Origin: Vitis vinifera
Taxonomy: Eukaryota; Streptophyta; Magnoliopsida; Vitales; Vitaceae
DNA length: 64,000 bases
NCBI RefSeq assembly: GCF_030704535.1
Contig: NC_081822.1
Coordinates: 1,684,001 to 1,748,000 of the forward strand
Direction of reading: 5' to 3'
The position numbers and the translations under genes are program-made. Numbering within the stretch: the stretch's first letter is position 1; the number at the start of each line of letters is the position of its first letter. Shown here piece after piece: positions 11,201 to 23,700 of the stretch. The notes under the pieces were generated by a model, which was given only the letters and a program-made list of their open reading frames with translations, was not told where the DNA came from and searched no databases.

Positions 11201-14200
11201 GATTTGGGAAAGTCCAAATCAGAGGTAAAACTTTCTATTGCACAAATCTAGTTCCTATGATTGTAAAAATGTTATTTTTGCTTCCGTTGCTTAAGATCTA
11301 GAGACCTAGGGTAGATTACATTATCCTATATGATCCAGGACTTGGAAACGAAGCAATCCGGGGTTCCCAGTATGAAGGATAGGCAAAAGACTGGAAAGTT
11401 TTGAGAACATAACAAATGCATCAAGATAAGTAGAGTCCACAGTTTCAGCTTCAGAATCATCTAAGTCATAGGAAGATTACCTGAACTAAAGGCATCAATG
11501 TTGGAAGAATCTCATCCCCAAACACATCTGAAAGGATATCAAGACCTGCTGCACTGCATTTTCTCAAGTTCCAAATATTGACAGCTTCATCATCCTGTAA
11601 ATGGAATAAGTCCCCAATACAGTTAACCAGAAAAATTAAATATATAAACCTCAGGTTTTTAAAAGGAGAAGAAAAAAAACACTACTATTAGGTTGTATTA
11701 TCAGAAATCAAACCATTCCCTGATTGAGGAAGATGAACATAATAAAGATAAAAGAACCATTAGATAAAGGACCAGCATCTGGAGAACACTAAGAAGATTA
11801 GGCTGAAAACATACATCGTCCTTCATATCATCTAGTCCATGTGATCGTGATGAATGGAAGCGAGGCTTCAGATCCTGAAGATTAAGGTTTCCAGAAAGAG
11901 AAAGGCATCCCAACAAAAAGACTGAGATGAACTCCAGAATGATAAAATAAAGAAATAAAAAAAATAAAAAGACAGTAAAGAATGAACCTGATCTCTATCC
12001 GGGATAGACTCGTCCTCCTGCACAGGTGGGCAGGAAGATTAAGCTAAACAAATTACTAACAATTATTACTATAGTTCAACAAGCATGCAATAGCCCTCAC
12101 CTCTGCATCAGCAAGTGACTCATCATCCTCAGCATAAGCCATATTTGACAACAGAACCTAAAAATGTAACAGTGATAGAAAATTGACTAGAAACATTATC
12201 TATAAACAAAATGATAAAAGGAGGGGCTGATCCCAAGTGTATGAGTTATACTGGAATCAGATGTGGTAAGAATTCTCTTAAAAGTTCAGGATCTAACTGC
12301 GCTTCACAGTAGGTTGACCTGCCAATCACAGCAAACATTAGAAAGTAAAAGCCGCCCTCTTGACCAACTAAAAATAAATCTGAACATTGGAACTCTCATT
12401 ATTTTCTGAGAGGCACTAATTATACAAGTGTCAGCTTCACAAGAGCTATTGGGTCATACTAAACAAATGAAAAGCGGGTTTTGGATCAGCATCATCAACT
12501 TTTTAGATCAAATTTTTGAAGGGCTAACAAGAACTATAGAAGTAATTCTTAAAATCTCTTCTTTGAGAAATCATGCCAATAACTAGTGTCATCTGTGGAT
12601 CCATTGCATGTACTTATCTGAAGATAAACTGTGAAAATTTTGAGAAATTTAAGTAACACCACCACATATTCCTCAAGGGTTTGTGATCACCAAACACTAA
12701 TGCCCCATCATGGGAAGACAGCATAAAGTAATGACACAACACAAGTTCATTTATGCCCCTAGCTAAGATTGTCTTACTCAGATATGAATCTATAAGTAAA
12801 CCTAGAAATAAAGCTATTCAAAATATCAGGATAAGGGCAAAACTAATCTTTTATCTTTAGTGCTCAAGGCACTTTTGATAGACATCAAATATCTAATGGA
12901 TCACAAGAAATAACAGTGTCAAAATTGTGATGTTCTAATCATGTAAGCCACATAGCATGAAAGAAAATATGTGAAGAAAACACCTTTTACTCTTTCTTTT
13001 TTCACTGGGGGCATCATAATAAATTCCCATGATCATCTAGACAACTGTATCTCAATATCAATGAAAATCCATTAACCAATAAAGTTAGCCTTTGCATCAA
13101 ATCTCATACCTATATGCAACCATAACACAACCAATAAAAATTTCCACCAAAAAAATTCATACAAAGAGTAAAGATGTGTGGGGATACCAAAATTCACAAG
13201 ACTCAAGAGCAACTTCATCATCAGCGTCCCGGTTGGCTTGCAACATGTATTCAATTATATTCCTCATATGTGGCTGTCGTATAAAGTCAAACATCACACC
13301 ATTAAAGCAAAACATCTTGTAAAACATGAAAATACAAAAAGACTTCATATGAGATAAGCAATACTTTAGAAATCAGATCGGTTTTTTATAAACAAATAAA
13401 AATAAATTTGAATTTAAAGTACAAGTTACTAGACAAAAGAAGTATTTGCCCCCTTGTACTAGAAATTACTAGCCACAGAGAACAGGGTAAATAAAAATAA
13501 TTATTGGAATCATATGAAACAGAAGTAAGACTCACACCTCCAGGACAGCAGGCTGAACTTCAACCAGCTGGACAAAAGCAGCACAAACCTATTCAAAGAT
13601 GTCTTAGTTTTAGTACAGAGAAAGCGTGAGATCCATATTCATTACATATAAGTTATAACATGTAGATGATCAACTCACCAATTTTCGAATCTCTGCAATA
13701 GGGTCATGAGCAAGAACAAACAAACCTTGGAGGCATTGATCCATGGACATGAATAAAGCCTAAAATAAATTACAAAATACAGTAGATATTCCCATCTCCA
13801 AACCAATAAAATTAGGTCAGTTAGAAAGGTTAGTGTCAGTTTTCCTTACAGTGGGCATCAGAATAATGAACTGATTTATTGATCCCAGTGAAAGCTTCCG
13901 TATAGAGACATGAGGTGACTTGAATAGCTGATTAAAGATGATCATAATTAGATATGGAGAATTTAACAAGAGCTTGCAATCCTATAAAAATTGAAGTATA
14001 GAACATAGGAGATGAGTAAACCTAGATACATAAATAAATAAAGAAAAACTTTTGTTACCTGGAACAATCTGGGCAAGAAAGCATCGATGGGGCGTTCAGT
14101 TAATCCAGGTATTTCTGAATCAAGCTCTTGTGGAATGTCTTCACAAATCTAAGGTCCCTCATATCATAAATATGTCATATATTTATTTATGGATAAAACT

Positions 14201-17200
14201 GCATATTATGATGAATCTGATCCCAAATTTGGCTATTAAAAAGCTTCAAAAAGGTGAGTAATATCACTGCTGGGAACATATGTAAACATAGAATTACCAA
14301 GAAAACTAATTCCCTTGAAATATAGTCTTAAGAAGACGATCCACCTATTTGAAGATATGGGTTTTGTTAATCCAAACAAAAAGATTGCTGGAGACATGCA
14401 TACAAGGATTCTACTCTAAATACAATTAATAATTCCAATTCAAAAGCTTGTAGGATTCATTATTCTCTTAAGAGAAAATTGCATGAACTTCAACCAGAAT
14501 TATGAACTAGCAGAAGAAAATTTGACTCAAGAAATTCAATGTTTTTTATCTTTAAAATACTCGCCAATCTAGGAAAAGAAATAAAATTAATCCACGATTG
14601 CAGCTCTGAGAGTGAACATCAAATAGTTCTAGAAAAATGTTTTATGGTATGTTCATTTTCCAGTTTTATTTTATTTTATTTTATTTTTTACTTTTTTATT
14701 TTTTTCCTTTTTGCCTTTGGAGGGATTGGAGGGAAATTTTGATTATTTGTTATATGAAGTACACTGCATCCATATGTTGGTAATTTGAATTCAACATATG
14801 CAATGCTTTCCACAGAAAATTTTACTTACGTTTCTAACTGGAGCTAGTAAGCCTTATACCCAAGTTTGAGGTTGGCTTTGTGGACGGATGACAATCCATC
14901 AAGTTTTGTGACTATTTCACAATAGAGTCTCAAGTCTCAACATGATATCAACCCTCTGTTAATAGATATCAAATTCCTTAAGCCAAATTGGTTGATGGAG
15001 AGGGACTCACTTGATCCATGACCAAGACTATTTGACAATTAAGAGAGTCTATCCAATTAGTAATACATCTAAATCTCATGAAATCAAGGAATAGCCTCCC
15101 AAATTCCCTTCAGGGGAAAGGGTGCAAAAATAAAATGATCAAAGGTCCATTTTGATGCAAGGAACTGCACTCATCTCTTAGATATGTATCTTAGCCATAA
15201 TTTAGTTGATCTTTCAATTATACTAAGAAATATTTGCATGTCTTCATAGGCATCCACTTAAAATATTTTCATATTCTCCTATTTATTGAAACTAAATTCA
15301 CAATGCTCAAATGTAGCCATATGCATCTATTTTTGTAATAAGAAAAATAAAATAAAAATAAAAGTCAACAGGTCTAGGAATTAGGACATAGCATTCTGCA
15401 TTATTGAGGACTTCATACACCATCATGCACAAAATCCTATGATACCCAAATCCTTCGATCTCACCCCACGTATGTGTCAACATGACATGACATGGTGTGG
15501 GCATGGGATCTTTGCCAGATACTCCTATTTTACTTTGGATATGCCTACTTGATTTTTCCATTGAAATCCTTTTATTCTTTCAGCTTTCTTAATAAAAAAT
15601 ACATTAGAGAAAAAAAAGAGTTAGCTGAAAAATTCTTTCGACTTTTATTATGCTATATCCTACCCGTCCCCCTTTTTTGAATCCTTTTTACCCAAGTCCC
15701 TACATCCTAAAATTTGAGTTGCGAAGTATCAGACACTTGGGACATATACCTGCATCCGACACTCATACCTGAACCCATGCAACATACACAGAATCATGCT
15801 TCATAAGTATATTTTTTTAAAGGTTTCGAAATCCCCAATGTGAACAAGTAAATCAAACCATACCTTTAATAAAGCAGCCAGAGCACCTTCCATAAGGTTG
15901 AGGTCATTACTATCCAAGCAATGCACAAGGGCTTGCAACAATTCCGGCCAACCAAAAATTCTTCCTTGTTGGACAATAACAGTAATAATTGTCCCAACTG
16001 TAGATCTTATGTGCTTATCTGCCGCTCCTAAACAAGGCAACAATTCTGATTTTATATACTGTTGATGTGCAGGATCTAAAGTTCTGAAAGAACTTCTGAG
16101 ATTATTTTTCAGCAGTAGACCAGCTGCCTGACGAATTTCAACTGATTTGCCCTGTTTAAAAAGGTAAAATTCAATAGAAAAAAATTAACATAGGATTATG
16201 ATGATACATACTGAAAAATGGAGAGTTCTTAGAGTCTTCTTTTTAGATATATAAAGCATGAAAAGTACAAATAAATACTGTAGCAATTTCTGTGGCTGTT
16301 TAGATAACCAATAAAAATTAAATGTCGTTGCCTTCTTTGCATAACAATTTATAATGAGATTCATTATTACAATCTAGAGAATTAAAAGAAAATGTGAGCC
16401 ATCATTGCGATGGATCCATTCTAAATTTTCAACACAATTGCTATAGCTGCCATGTCCTTAAATTTTCAACACAATTCCTATAGCTGACATGTCCTTTAAC
16501 AGCCCCATTAAATCCCCTATATAAAACACGGATTGAGAAATTCAAATTTTATTCTGCATGAGACATACTTTAACTATCCATCAACCAAAATAGGAAGATG
16601 GTAAGTAAATCACAATGAAAAACACCAATGACATGTTAATCACTGCAATGATCAGAATAAGGAAAAAAGTGAATCAAGAGACATTAATAATTGTCTACAC
16701 TGCCAGCACTCAATTGAAGTGCTCTAGTAGACCTTCAAGATTTGAAGAAAAATTGCTCTGAATTAATTCCACCCCCGAAGCCCACTTATAGAGAAAAATG
16801 ACAATGTCGGTGAGATATGGTCCAACCCAATTCAGAATAAACATGCAACTTCTTTCTCACAAAAAAATAAATAAATAAAATAAAAATAAAAATTAAAAAT
16901 TAAAAAAAATCAGAAAAATAAAAATATAGTGTCAAAGCGCATGGCAGTGATTCAATTCTAATCACTTCCTAACATTTTCTTTTCTTTTCCTTTTCTTCCC
17001 TTCCCTTTTCCTTTTCTTTCCATGAACCAAACGGATCCAATCTTTCACATAAAAAATGCAAAAACAAAAACCAAAACACCGATCTTTATCGTCAATGGCA
17101 ATTCCAAACCACCCAATCCTACAAACACGATCAAAATTCCATCATTCATTACCTCCGCATGGGCAAAGATGAAGGCGAGATAGTTATTGAAATCAGAGAA

Positions 17201-17317
17201 TTGTTTATAATGTTGAAGCTGTTTCCAAATCACAGACTTATCCGAAGTAGGAGAAATGTGTTGTTCCAGCAAACCGCATATCTCTCCGAGACCTTCCTCC
17301 TGTGGCCGCCAAGCCAT
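8281..17317 (-). CDS. TRN1: Transportin-1 (importin beta-2 / karyopherin), first 14 exons; 3' half outside window
   Basis: Nuclear import receptor that carries PY-NLS cargo such as RNA-binding proteins into the nucleus and releases it on RanGTP. Exons (5' to 3'): 17317-17153, 16151-15864, 14148-14059, 13927-13850, 13759-13679, 13588-13538, 13273-13188, 12318-12252, 12157-12101, 12017-11988, 11874-11815, 11594-11481, 8953-8840, 8379-8281. All junctions are GT-AG, and the frame stays open for 460 codons. The start ATG at 17317 gives [19 protein letters not shown], the family N-terminus. HEAT-repeat landmarks are [67 protein letters not shown] and [16 protein letters not shown]. Exons 9-11 (57, 30 and 60 nt) encode the acidic loop of HEAT 8. 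The usual length is about 890 aa, so about half is missing to the left of base 1, behind an intron of at least 8.2 kb full of retrotransposons. Whether the downstream exons still exist cannot be seen. Confidence 0.93.
9369..9742 (+). mobile_element. 5'-truncated L1-type LINE with target-site duplications (transportin intron)
   Basis: The body (9385-9726) encodes in frame the C-terminus of an L1 ORF2 ([17 protein letters not shown], the plant L1 tail block), ending at a stop near 9550. A short 3' UTR follows, with an end made of TTTATTTATTTATTAAAAAAA. It is flanked by ATCACCAATATAGAAG (9369-9384) and ATCACCAATATGGAAG (9727-9742), a 16-bp target duplication with one mismatch. It lies opposite to the host gene, inside the intron between the exons at 11481 and 8953. 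Confidence 0.88.
9750..11372 (+). mobile_element. Solo LTR, about 1.6 kb, in transportin intron
   Basis: Begins TATTGGGATTAAGCCC and ends GGTTCCCAGTA. The ends are inverted (TATTGGGA against TACTGGGA) and would be TG...CA if two C-to-T type changes had occurred. It is flanked by the 5-bp duplication TGAAG at 9745-9749 and 11373-11377. No coding capacity is seen. A promoter-like CTATAAATACC at 11001 followed by a leader fits an LTR in plus orientation, opposite to the gene. The combination of inverted ends, 5-bp duplication and no internal genes points to recombination between the two LTRs of a full element. The parent family (likely copia) is not certain. Confidence 0.75.
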
Positions 17318-20300
17318 TTGCCGATACAGCAAAAGGATTGAGTTAGGGTTTTGGAAACTGAGATTGAATTCAGATGTTCGAATTGGGGATAACGAAGATA
17401 GTGAAGTGTTGGTGAGAAGAAGACGACGATCAATGCCTAGTTGTCATGACTGTAGAAAGAAGTATTTTGAGTTGGGTGTCCAAGTGTTGCTCGTTGAAAC
17501 TAGAACGTTATGACCAGACTGCCCCTGTTTTCATTTGCTTTCCTTCTTCGGTTACGTTTCAGAATCTTGAAATAGAGTGCTTTTTTAATTTTTTTCAAAA
17601 TTTGAACCGACCGGCTTTATCTAACTACCACATATTTTACGGTTCTTGATACGGTAATATTTTGATTTGTCTTTTAGTAATATGACCGCCTGCCTCACAC
17701 TACGCTTTTCTATTTTTAGGTTTTTTCTTTTTTTAAAGTCCTCTAAATTTTTGTACAATTTTTTTTAAACAAATTAAAATAAATAAATTTAAAATTTTTA
17801 AACATTTGATGAAGTAATTTTTTTTCAAGTAAATAAGATATTTATTTACTTTTTGGTATATAAATTCTTATATTTTATAATTTTAAATATTTATTATATG
17901 CAAATATTTTCAAATATTAAAGATTCATAAATTCTTTCAATGAGAAAAAATGATTAAAATTTAATTTTGATGAAAAAATAAAAACTACTTGTTTAAAAAA
18001 ATTAAAATAAATTCTTATATTTTATATAAATAAATTTATTTTTTAAATAGATATTTATTATATGCAAATATTTTCAAATATTAAAAGTTCATAAGTCGAG
18101 AAAAATAATTTTGACAAAAAAATCAAAAATAAAATTTTAATTTTTTAGCAAATTCAAATAAATTATTTTAAATTTGTTAAAGATTATGAAGTGCCATTTT
18201 TCCAAGTAAATAAGGTATTATTTACTTTTGATATATAAATTCTTATATTGTATATAACTGTTTTTAATTTAAAAAATAAATTTAAAACAATTATTATATG
18301 CAAAAAAAAAAATCAAATATTAATAATTCATAAGCTCTTTCTGATGAAAATGATTAAAAGATAATTTTGAGGGGAAAAAAAAAAAGTGGATCTTCAGGAT
18401 ATTTTAAGATGAAATCATACTAAAATACTTTGACTCATATATCATGGCTAAATGAATGAGAATTTGAGCAAGATGACTAATGTTATAATAGGAATTGTGA
18501 TGGGAAAAAACCAATCATCTATTTCAAAAAATTTAATTGAAAGTTGGTTTTATAAGTATTTAATTAATTTATAAATTAATATATAATTACAGGTAGTGTT
18601 TAATTTTTTAGCTTAATTTTAAATGAAACTCAAAATTAATTTTTTTTAATATTTTATTTCTATTAAGTATTAGTAAATAAAGAAAAAGTGGTGGTATTTT
18701 TTTTTTTTTTCATAATTCTAAATAGAAGTTAAACTTAAATAATATTTAATAGTATTAAGTATTAAGTTGTTTATTTTTATGATGTTTTATTTATATTAAG
18801 ATAAAATATAATATGTTAATTTTTCTATTTAAAAAAAGTTAAAAATTTAGATGTTTTCTATTAAAAAAAATTGTAATAAATAATGAAAAAAAAAACAATT
18901 TAAAAGTTTGGAAACAAATTGTTTTCAAAAAAATGTTAAAAAATAAACACCTTTAGCATATTGTTTTGACTTTTTTTTATTGAATAAGAATTTTTAAGTA
19001 ATAAATTAACAAATAGTAAAAAAAATGATTTGAAATTTGAAAATAAGTTATTTTCAATAAAAAGTTAAAAAATAAATAACACTTTAATTGTAGGTTTGCA
19101 AATGTGCAAAGTTCATCATGGCTTTTATGTGTATGATTTTTTATAAACGATTTTACATTATATTAATTATTTTTATATATTTTCTTGATTTTGTTAGATG
19201 ACGAGGATCTTATTATATTCGCGCTTGTATTTTAAGTTAAAACAAAATTATAAGTAATTTAATATCATAATTAGATGTTATAGTTGAATAAAACTAAAAG
19301 ACAAAGTCAATAAGAAAATTATATTACAATAAAACCTATATATGTTTAAAGCAGTTTTTCTTTTTTTCTTTTTTCATTTTATTTTGAATGACTGAGATTT
19401 AATATCTTTCATCCAATGACTACAAAAAATCTAAGGCATGGTACCTCCCTCGGCACCATAGAATTTTCCTATAAAAAATTGCACCAATACCACCTATACC
19501 TCTTTAAATGCGGGCTAGGACATCATTTTAAGTCATGACTAATATACTTTAGTATTTTAAAATGAGTTTCATTACCATATATTTGGGGTCTCAGATTGCA
19601 GATTTTTTACCTGGTTTGCCAGCTCGGATATAAAATTGGTGAAAACATGCAGGTGATGATCTGGATGTGAACAAAGGATGGTCCGAAACCCTTTAAGTTC
19701 GACCCAAAAAAAGACAAAAAACGACTCGAAGTTCACTCACAGACTTAGTGGTTAGACTTGAGAGGTGGATTTTATTTTGTATTTATATATTTGTTCATAT
19801 GACTTCAACTCAAAGCCCAATTCCTAGATGCAACCCAAAAGCTTAAAGCAAGCACAGTCTCCACCTAATTCACAAATTGCACCTTTTTAAATTTTCATAT
19901 GATCATTTTCACCATCTTTCTTATATTTTCAATTATACAATTTAATGATGGCGATAATGATAATAATGCACGAATGTACATAATTTGAATTCATTTTTTA
20001 CATTTCTATCTATTATTTTCTAAATAAACTTGTTCAAATTTTCTTATCAATAATAAAAATAAAAATGAAACGAGGATTTACTATTCTATATATACTTTTT
20101 TTAATTGAATATTCTTAATTTGAAATTTAAAAGCATTGAATTGAAGTTCTAGTTTAATTTTAGCTAATATGTTATCATTTGTTCTATAGCACTCAAATTT
20201 AATAATTTTTTTTCTTTATTCAACGTTTTTTAATGTTATTTTTATAATTCTATTGTGATATAAGATTAATTATACCAAAACAAACGCCATTATTCATCAA

Positions 20301-20713
20301 TCGAGTATTGGAATTTCCTGCATTAGGTTGAAATTTCATAATCCGCGACTAGAATAGGATATTCGGTGCAGCCAAGCAGGCCGAGAGAAAGGCTTCCTCC
20401 TTCACATTCCAAGGCCGGTCGCCAAAACCATGTGCCACACACAGGCACGCAGCCGCCGAAATGCAAGCCATGGCACATTCAAAGTGACAGAAAGCCCCTT
20501 TATTGCACAGTCAACCTACAGAATGGAAGGGTAATTTAGTCATTTAATATTCTGCAAAATTGAAAATGAAAAACGGGGATCCAATGGGCGCTGCTCTTTA
20601 AAAGACCGGGCGCTTACAGGTAGTTATTCAAAATCTACATATTTAGATACCGACGCTCTTGCTTGGAAGATAGGGTCCTCTTGCATTGGAAGTTAGGGTT
20701 TGGAGCTGCAACA
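17318..20713. other. Spacer between divergent transportin and prolyl hydroxylase genes
   Basis: Contains the 5' flanks of two divergent genes. About 17.3-17.7 kb is the GC-richer upstream region of transportin. About 20.3-20.7 kb is the upstream region of the hydroxylase, with a CTCTTTAAAAGACC stretch at about 20595. Between them lies very AT-rich sequence with the diverged repeat at 17803-18380. No believable gene is seen. Confidence 0.7.
17803..18380 (+). repeat. Three diverged tandem copies of an AT-rich ~180-200 bp unit
   Basis: The blocks CAAGTAAATAAG, TATATAAATTCTTATAT, TTATTATATGCAAA, TCAAATATTAA and TTCATAA recur in the same order, starting near 17803, 18003 (partial) and 18178. The copies differ by many substitutions and small indels. 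The repeat lies about 0.5-1 kb upstream of the transportin start. Confidence 0.6.
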
Positions 20714-23700
20714 ATGGCGAAAGGGAGGTATTCTAGGGGACATGGCAAGAGGTGGTCGACATTAGCGCTCGTTCTTTCGCTGCTTCTTATGCTAACAGTT
20801 GTTCTGCTCATGCTTCTCGCTCTCGGAATCGTCTCATTGCCGATCGGCACGGTAGATTCCGATGCGGCCAACGATCTGAGCTCTTTCAGGCGCAAGACGT
20901 TCGATGGGTATTAATTTATTGTGATTTAGAAACTAATCTGTTTGAGACTTGCGGTGATTTATTATTGTAGTTTTATGTGGTCGCAGAGGTGAAGGATTGG
21001 GGAAGAGAGGAGAGCAGTGGACGGAAATTGTCTCCTGGGAGCCCAGAGCTTTCATTTATCACAATTTCTTGGTGACTGCTTCTATCCATGTTTTATTTTT
21101 CTTTCCGTTTGCTACAATTTCTATGCATGAGGCTGGAAAATCAATCATCTTGTATTTGATTTGTGGGCCATGTAGCTGTGATTGTGATCTCGGTGTGTCC
21201 AATTCAAGATTCCTTGCAATTAGGGTAGCTAGTTCATGTTTTTGATCACGCAAATGGGGACTGCATCTTACATTTTATGTGAATATTTTTTTCTTGCAGC
21301 AATTGGATGACGATCTAGAAAGATATGTCAATGGATGCGAACTATTTGAGTGAATATGCCAGAAAGAATAACTTTACTGGTGAAAATGTGTGAACTGAGA
21401 GAATTTTGTTTGTTTTTCAATCTCTTTTAGGATTGTACAAAGAATTGTTTGTTTTTCAATCTCTTTTAGGTTTGTACAAAGAATTGTGTTCTCCATTGAA
21501 CTGCTGTCCTCTGGTTGGCAGCGAAGTGTTAGGCACTGAACTTGAGGACAATGTGGCCCAGATGCAGAGAGGCGGGGGGGGGGGGGGGGGGGGGGGGGGG
21601 GTTCCGACATCTTTTGGTTAGTTAGATTAGGTAACTCTTTCTGTAGGGTAAGATAGTTTTATTTCCTTATCCATGAGTGGGATAAACGTGTCTTGACAAT
21701 TTCGCGACAAAAGTATTTCAAAATTTGATGTCAATAAGTCAATAAAATCACATGATGCCTACGGTTCATTCCAATAAGTCAGTAAAGAGGTAGCTCTCTC
21801 TTTATGGGTCTGGTTGAGATAATTGATATGCCTACAATGTTATGTTGCCTCTTATGATACCTTTAGCTAGCTAACATTGATTTATATTTGTTGAGATATT
21901 TATCACGTTCATTCCACTTACACGAATTATATACATCTCTAAGTGATGATATATTGACTTCCATGTACTTTTTTGGACAGTCCAAGGAAGAATGTGAGTA
22001 CATGATAAGTCTTGCCAAACCTTATATGAAAAAGTCAACTGTTGTTGATAGTGAAACTGGTCGGAGCAAAGATAGCAGGTTTGCATATTCTCCATTCTAC
22101 CATTTTTGCAGATTCATTCAAATATAGAAGAGGATGGTCTTCTATTTACAATGCATTACTTTATTCTTACTCTTGGCATTGTTATTAACAGTTTTATTAC
22201 CCTAGTCATATTTAAAACACTTGACATCTCTTATTTGCAGGGTGCGTACCAGTTCTGGAATGTTTTTGAGGAGAGGGCGAGATAAAATCATCAGGGACAT
22301 AGAGAAAAGAATAGCTGACTTCACTTTCATTCCCGTAGGTACAAGAACCAAAGCATAATATGAAAAACCTAGAATTTCTTTACCAGGGACATAGAAAGGA
22401 TTAGTATACTTTACTTTCATTCCCATAGAGTGCAAGAATCAAAGAGATTACATGAAACAAACACATTGCATCCACCAAGAACCTCATATTCACCATCCAT
22501 CCTACCAAGTATCAGATAAACTTCAACCATAGTTTTAAAAGGTGTGTTTAAAGCGCTCCTAGGTCCAAGGCACAACCTACCCTAGTTGTAGTGCCTCTCT
22601 TGTCAATACATACGCCTTGTTGAAGATGTGCACCTTATCTACTTTATTTTTCTAATTGTATATTGAAATTTATATAATTTCAGTACTTTTTTTTTTTGTT
22701 AAAAGCTTCTTTTAAATGTTTGAAATGTTAAATTTTTTATTGATTGGATTATATTTTATAAAATTAATATGCATTTTAGGTCATGTTTTACATCACTCAG
22801 GCATGTGCCTTGCACCTAAGCTATAGGAGATTGTTGCACCTTAGGTGCGCCTTAGGCCTTTTAAAGCTAAGCCTAGGACTTGAATTTGGGACCTTTTCTT
22901 GAATGGAGTGATTTCCAATTTGAGTTTTTGGGGTGGACCATATTCTAAACCTCTTCTATTTCTCTCTGTTAATTATGTTTTTTATAATCATGTGTTTGAA
23001 AGTTTTAATGAAGATAGAACATAGAAATTTTACATTAGAAACATTTATGTGCTGAGGCATCTACAAATGTAGATTTGTCTAATTACAATTAGTGCTTCAA
23101 CCTTTTTTTGATAGGCAAAGATAGAATATATTAAAAGTGCCTAATAGAAGGGCGCATATAGATATACACATTGTATATAAAGACGCCAAAAGTTCAAATG
23201 ATGCTAAGGGAAAATGCAAAAAACAACTCCTTCACCTCACTTTGAGTTCAGCTAATCGATGAAGTCCAACATGGACAAAGAACCATCACCTACGTAGATT
23301 ATTATCCACTCCAAAAAATATATATGAAGAAATGCTTGTTTGTTTGGTCTTCTTTTTCAACATTTTCAAAAGCTCTCCTATTCCTTTCTTTCCCGATGGT
23401 CTAGAATAAACACAATTAGTGCTTGCAGCTGTTAATGAGTTTTTGATTTTTCATTCATACAGTTAAATGGGTTTCCAACTCATGATACTTTATGTATAAA
23501 CTCTGCCTAATTGTGGTATCGCATGGTCATTTTGAAGCTTGTTGGGTAACTCTCTGGGAGAGAGTGATTTTCTGAACAAATATGTAGTCAATCAAGTTTC
23601 AAAAGCAATTGTTTTCCTTCCAAACGAACATGATTTCCACTTGTGAATTATAATATTGCTATTAGAGTGGCATTTGTTTGTAGATATCTTATTCATTAAT

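Noticed and set aside
21374..21621. Proline- or glycine-rich small frames on both strands
   Set aside because: They are made by the 28-G run in an intron. No other coding signal.
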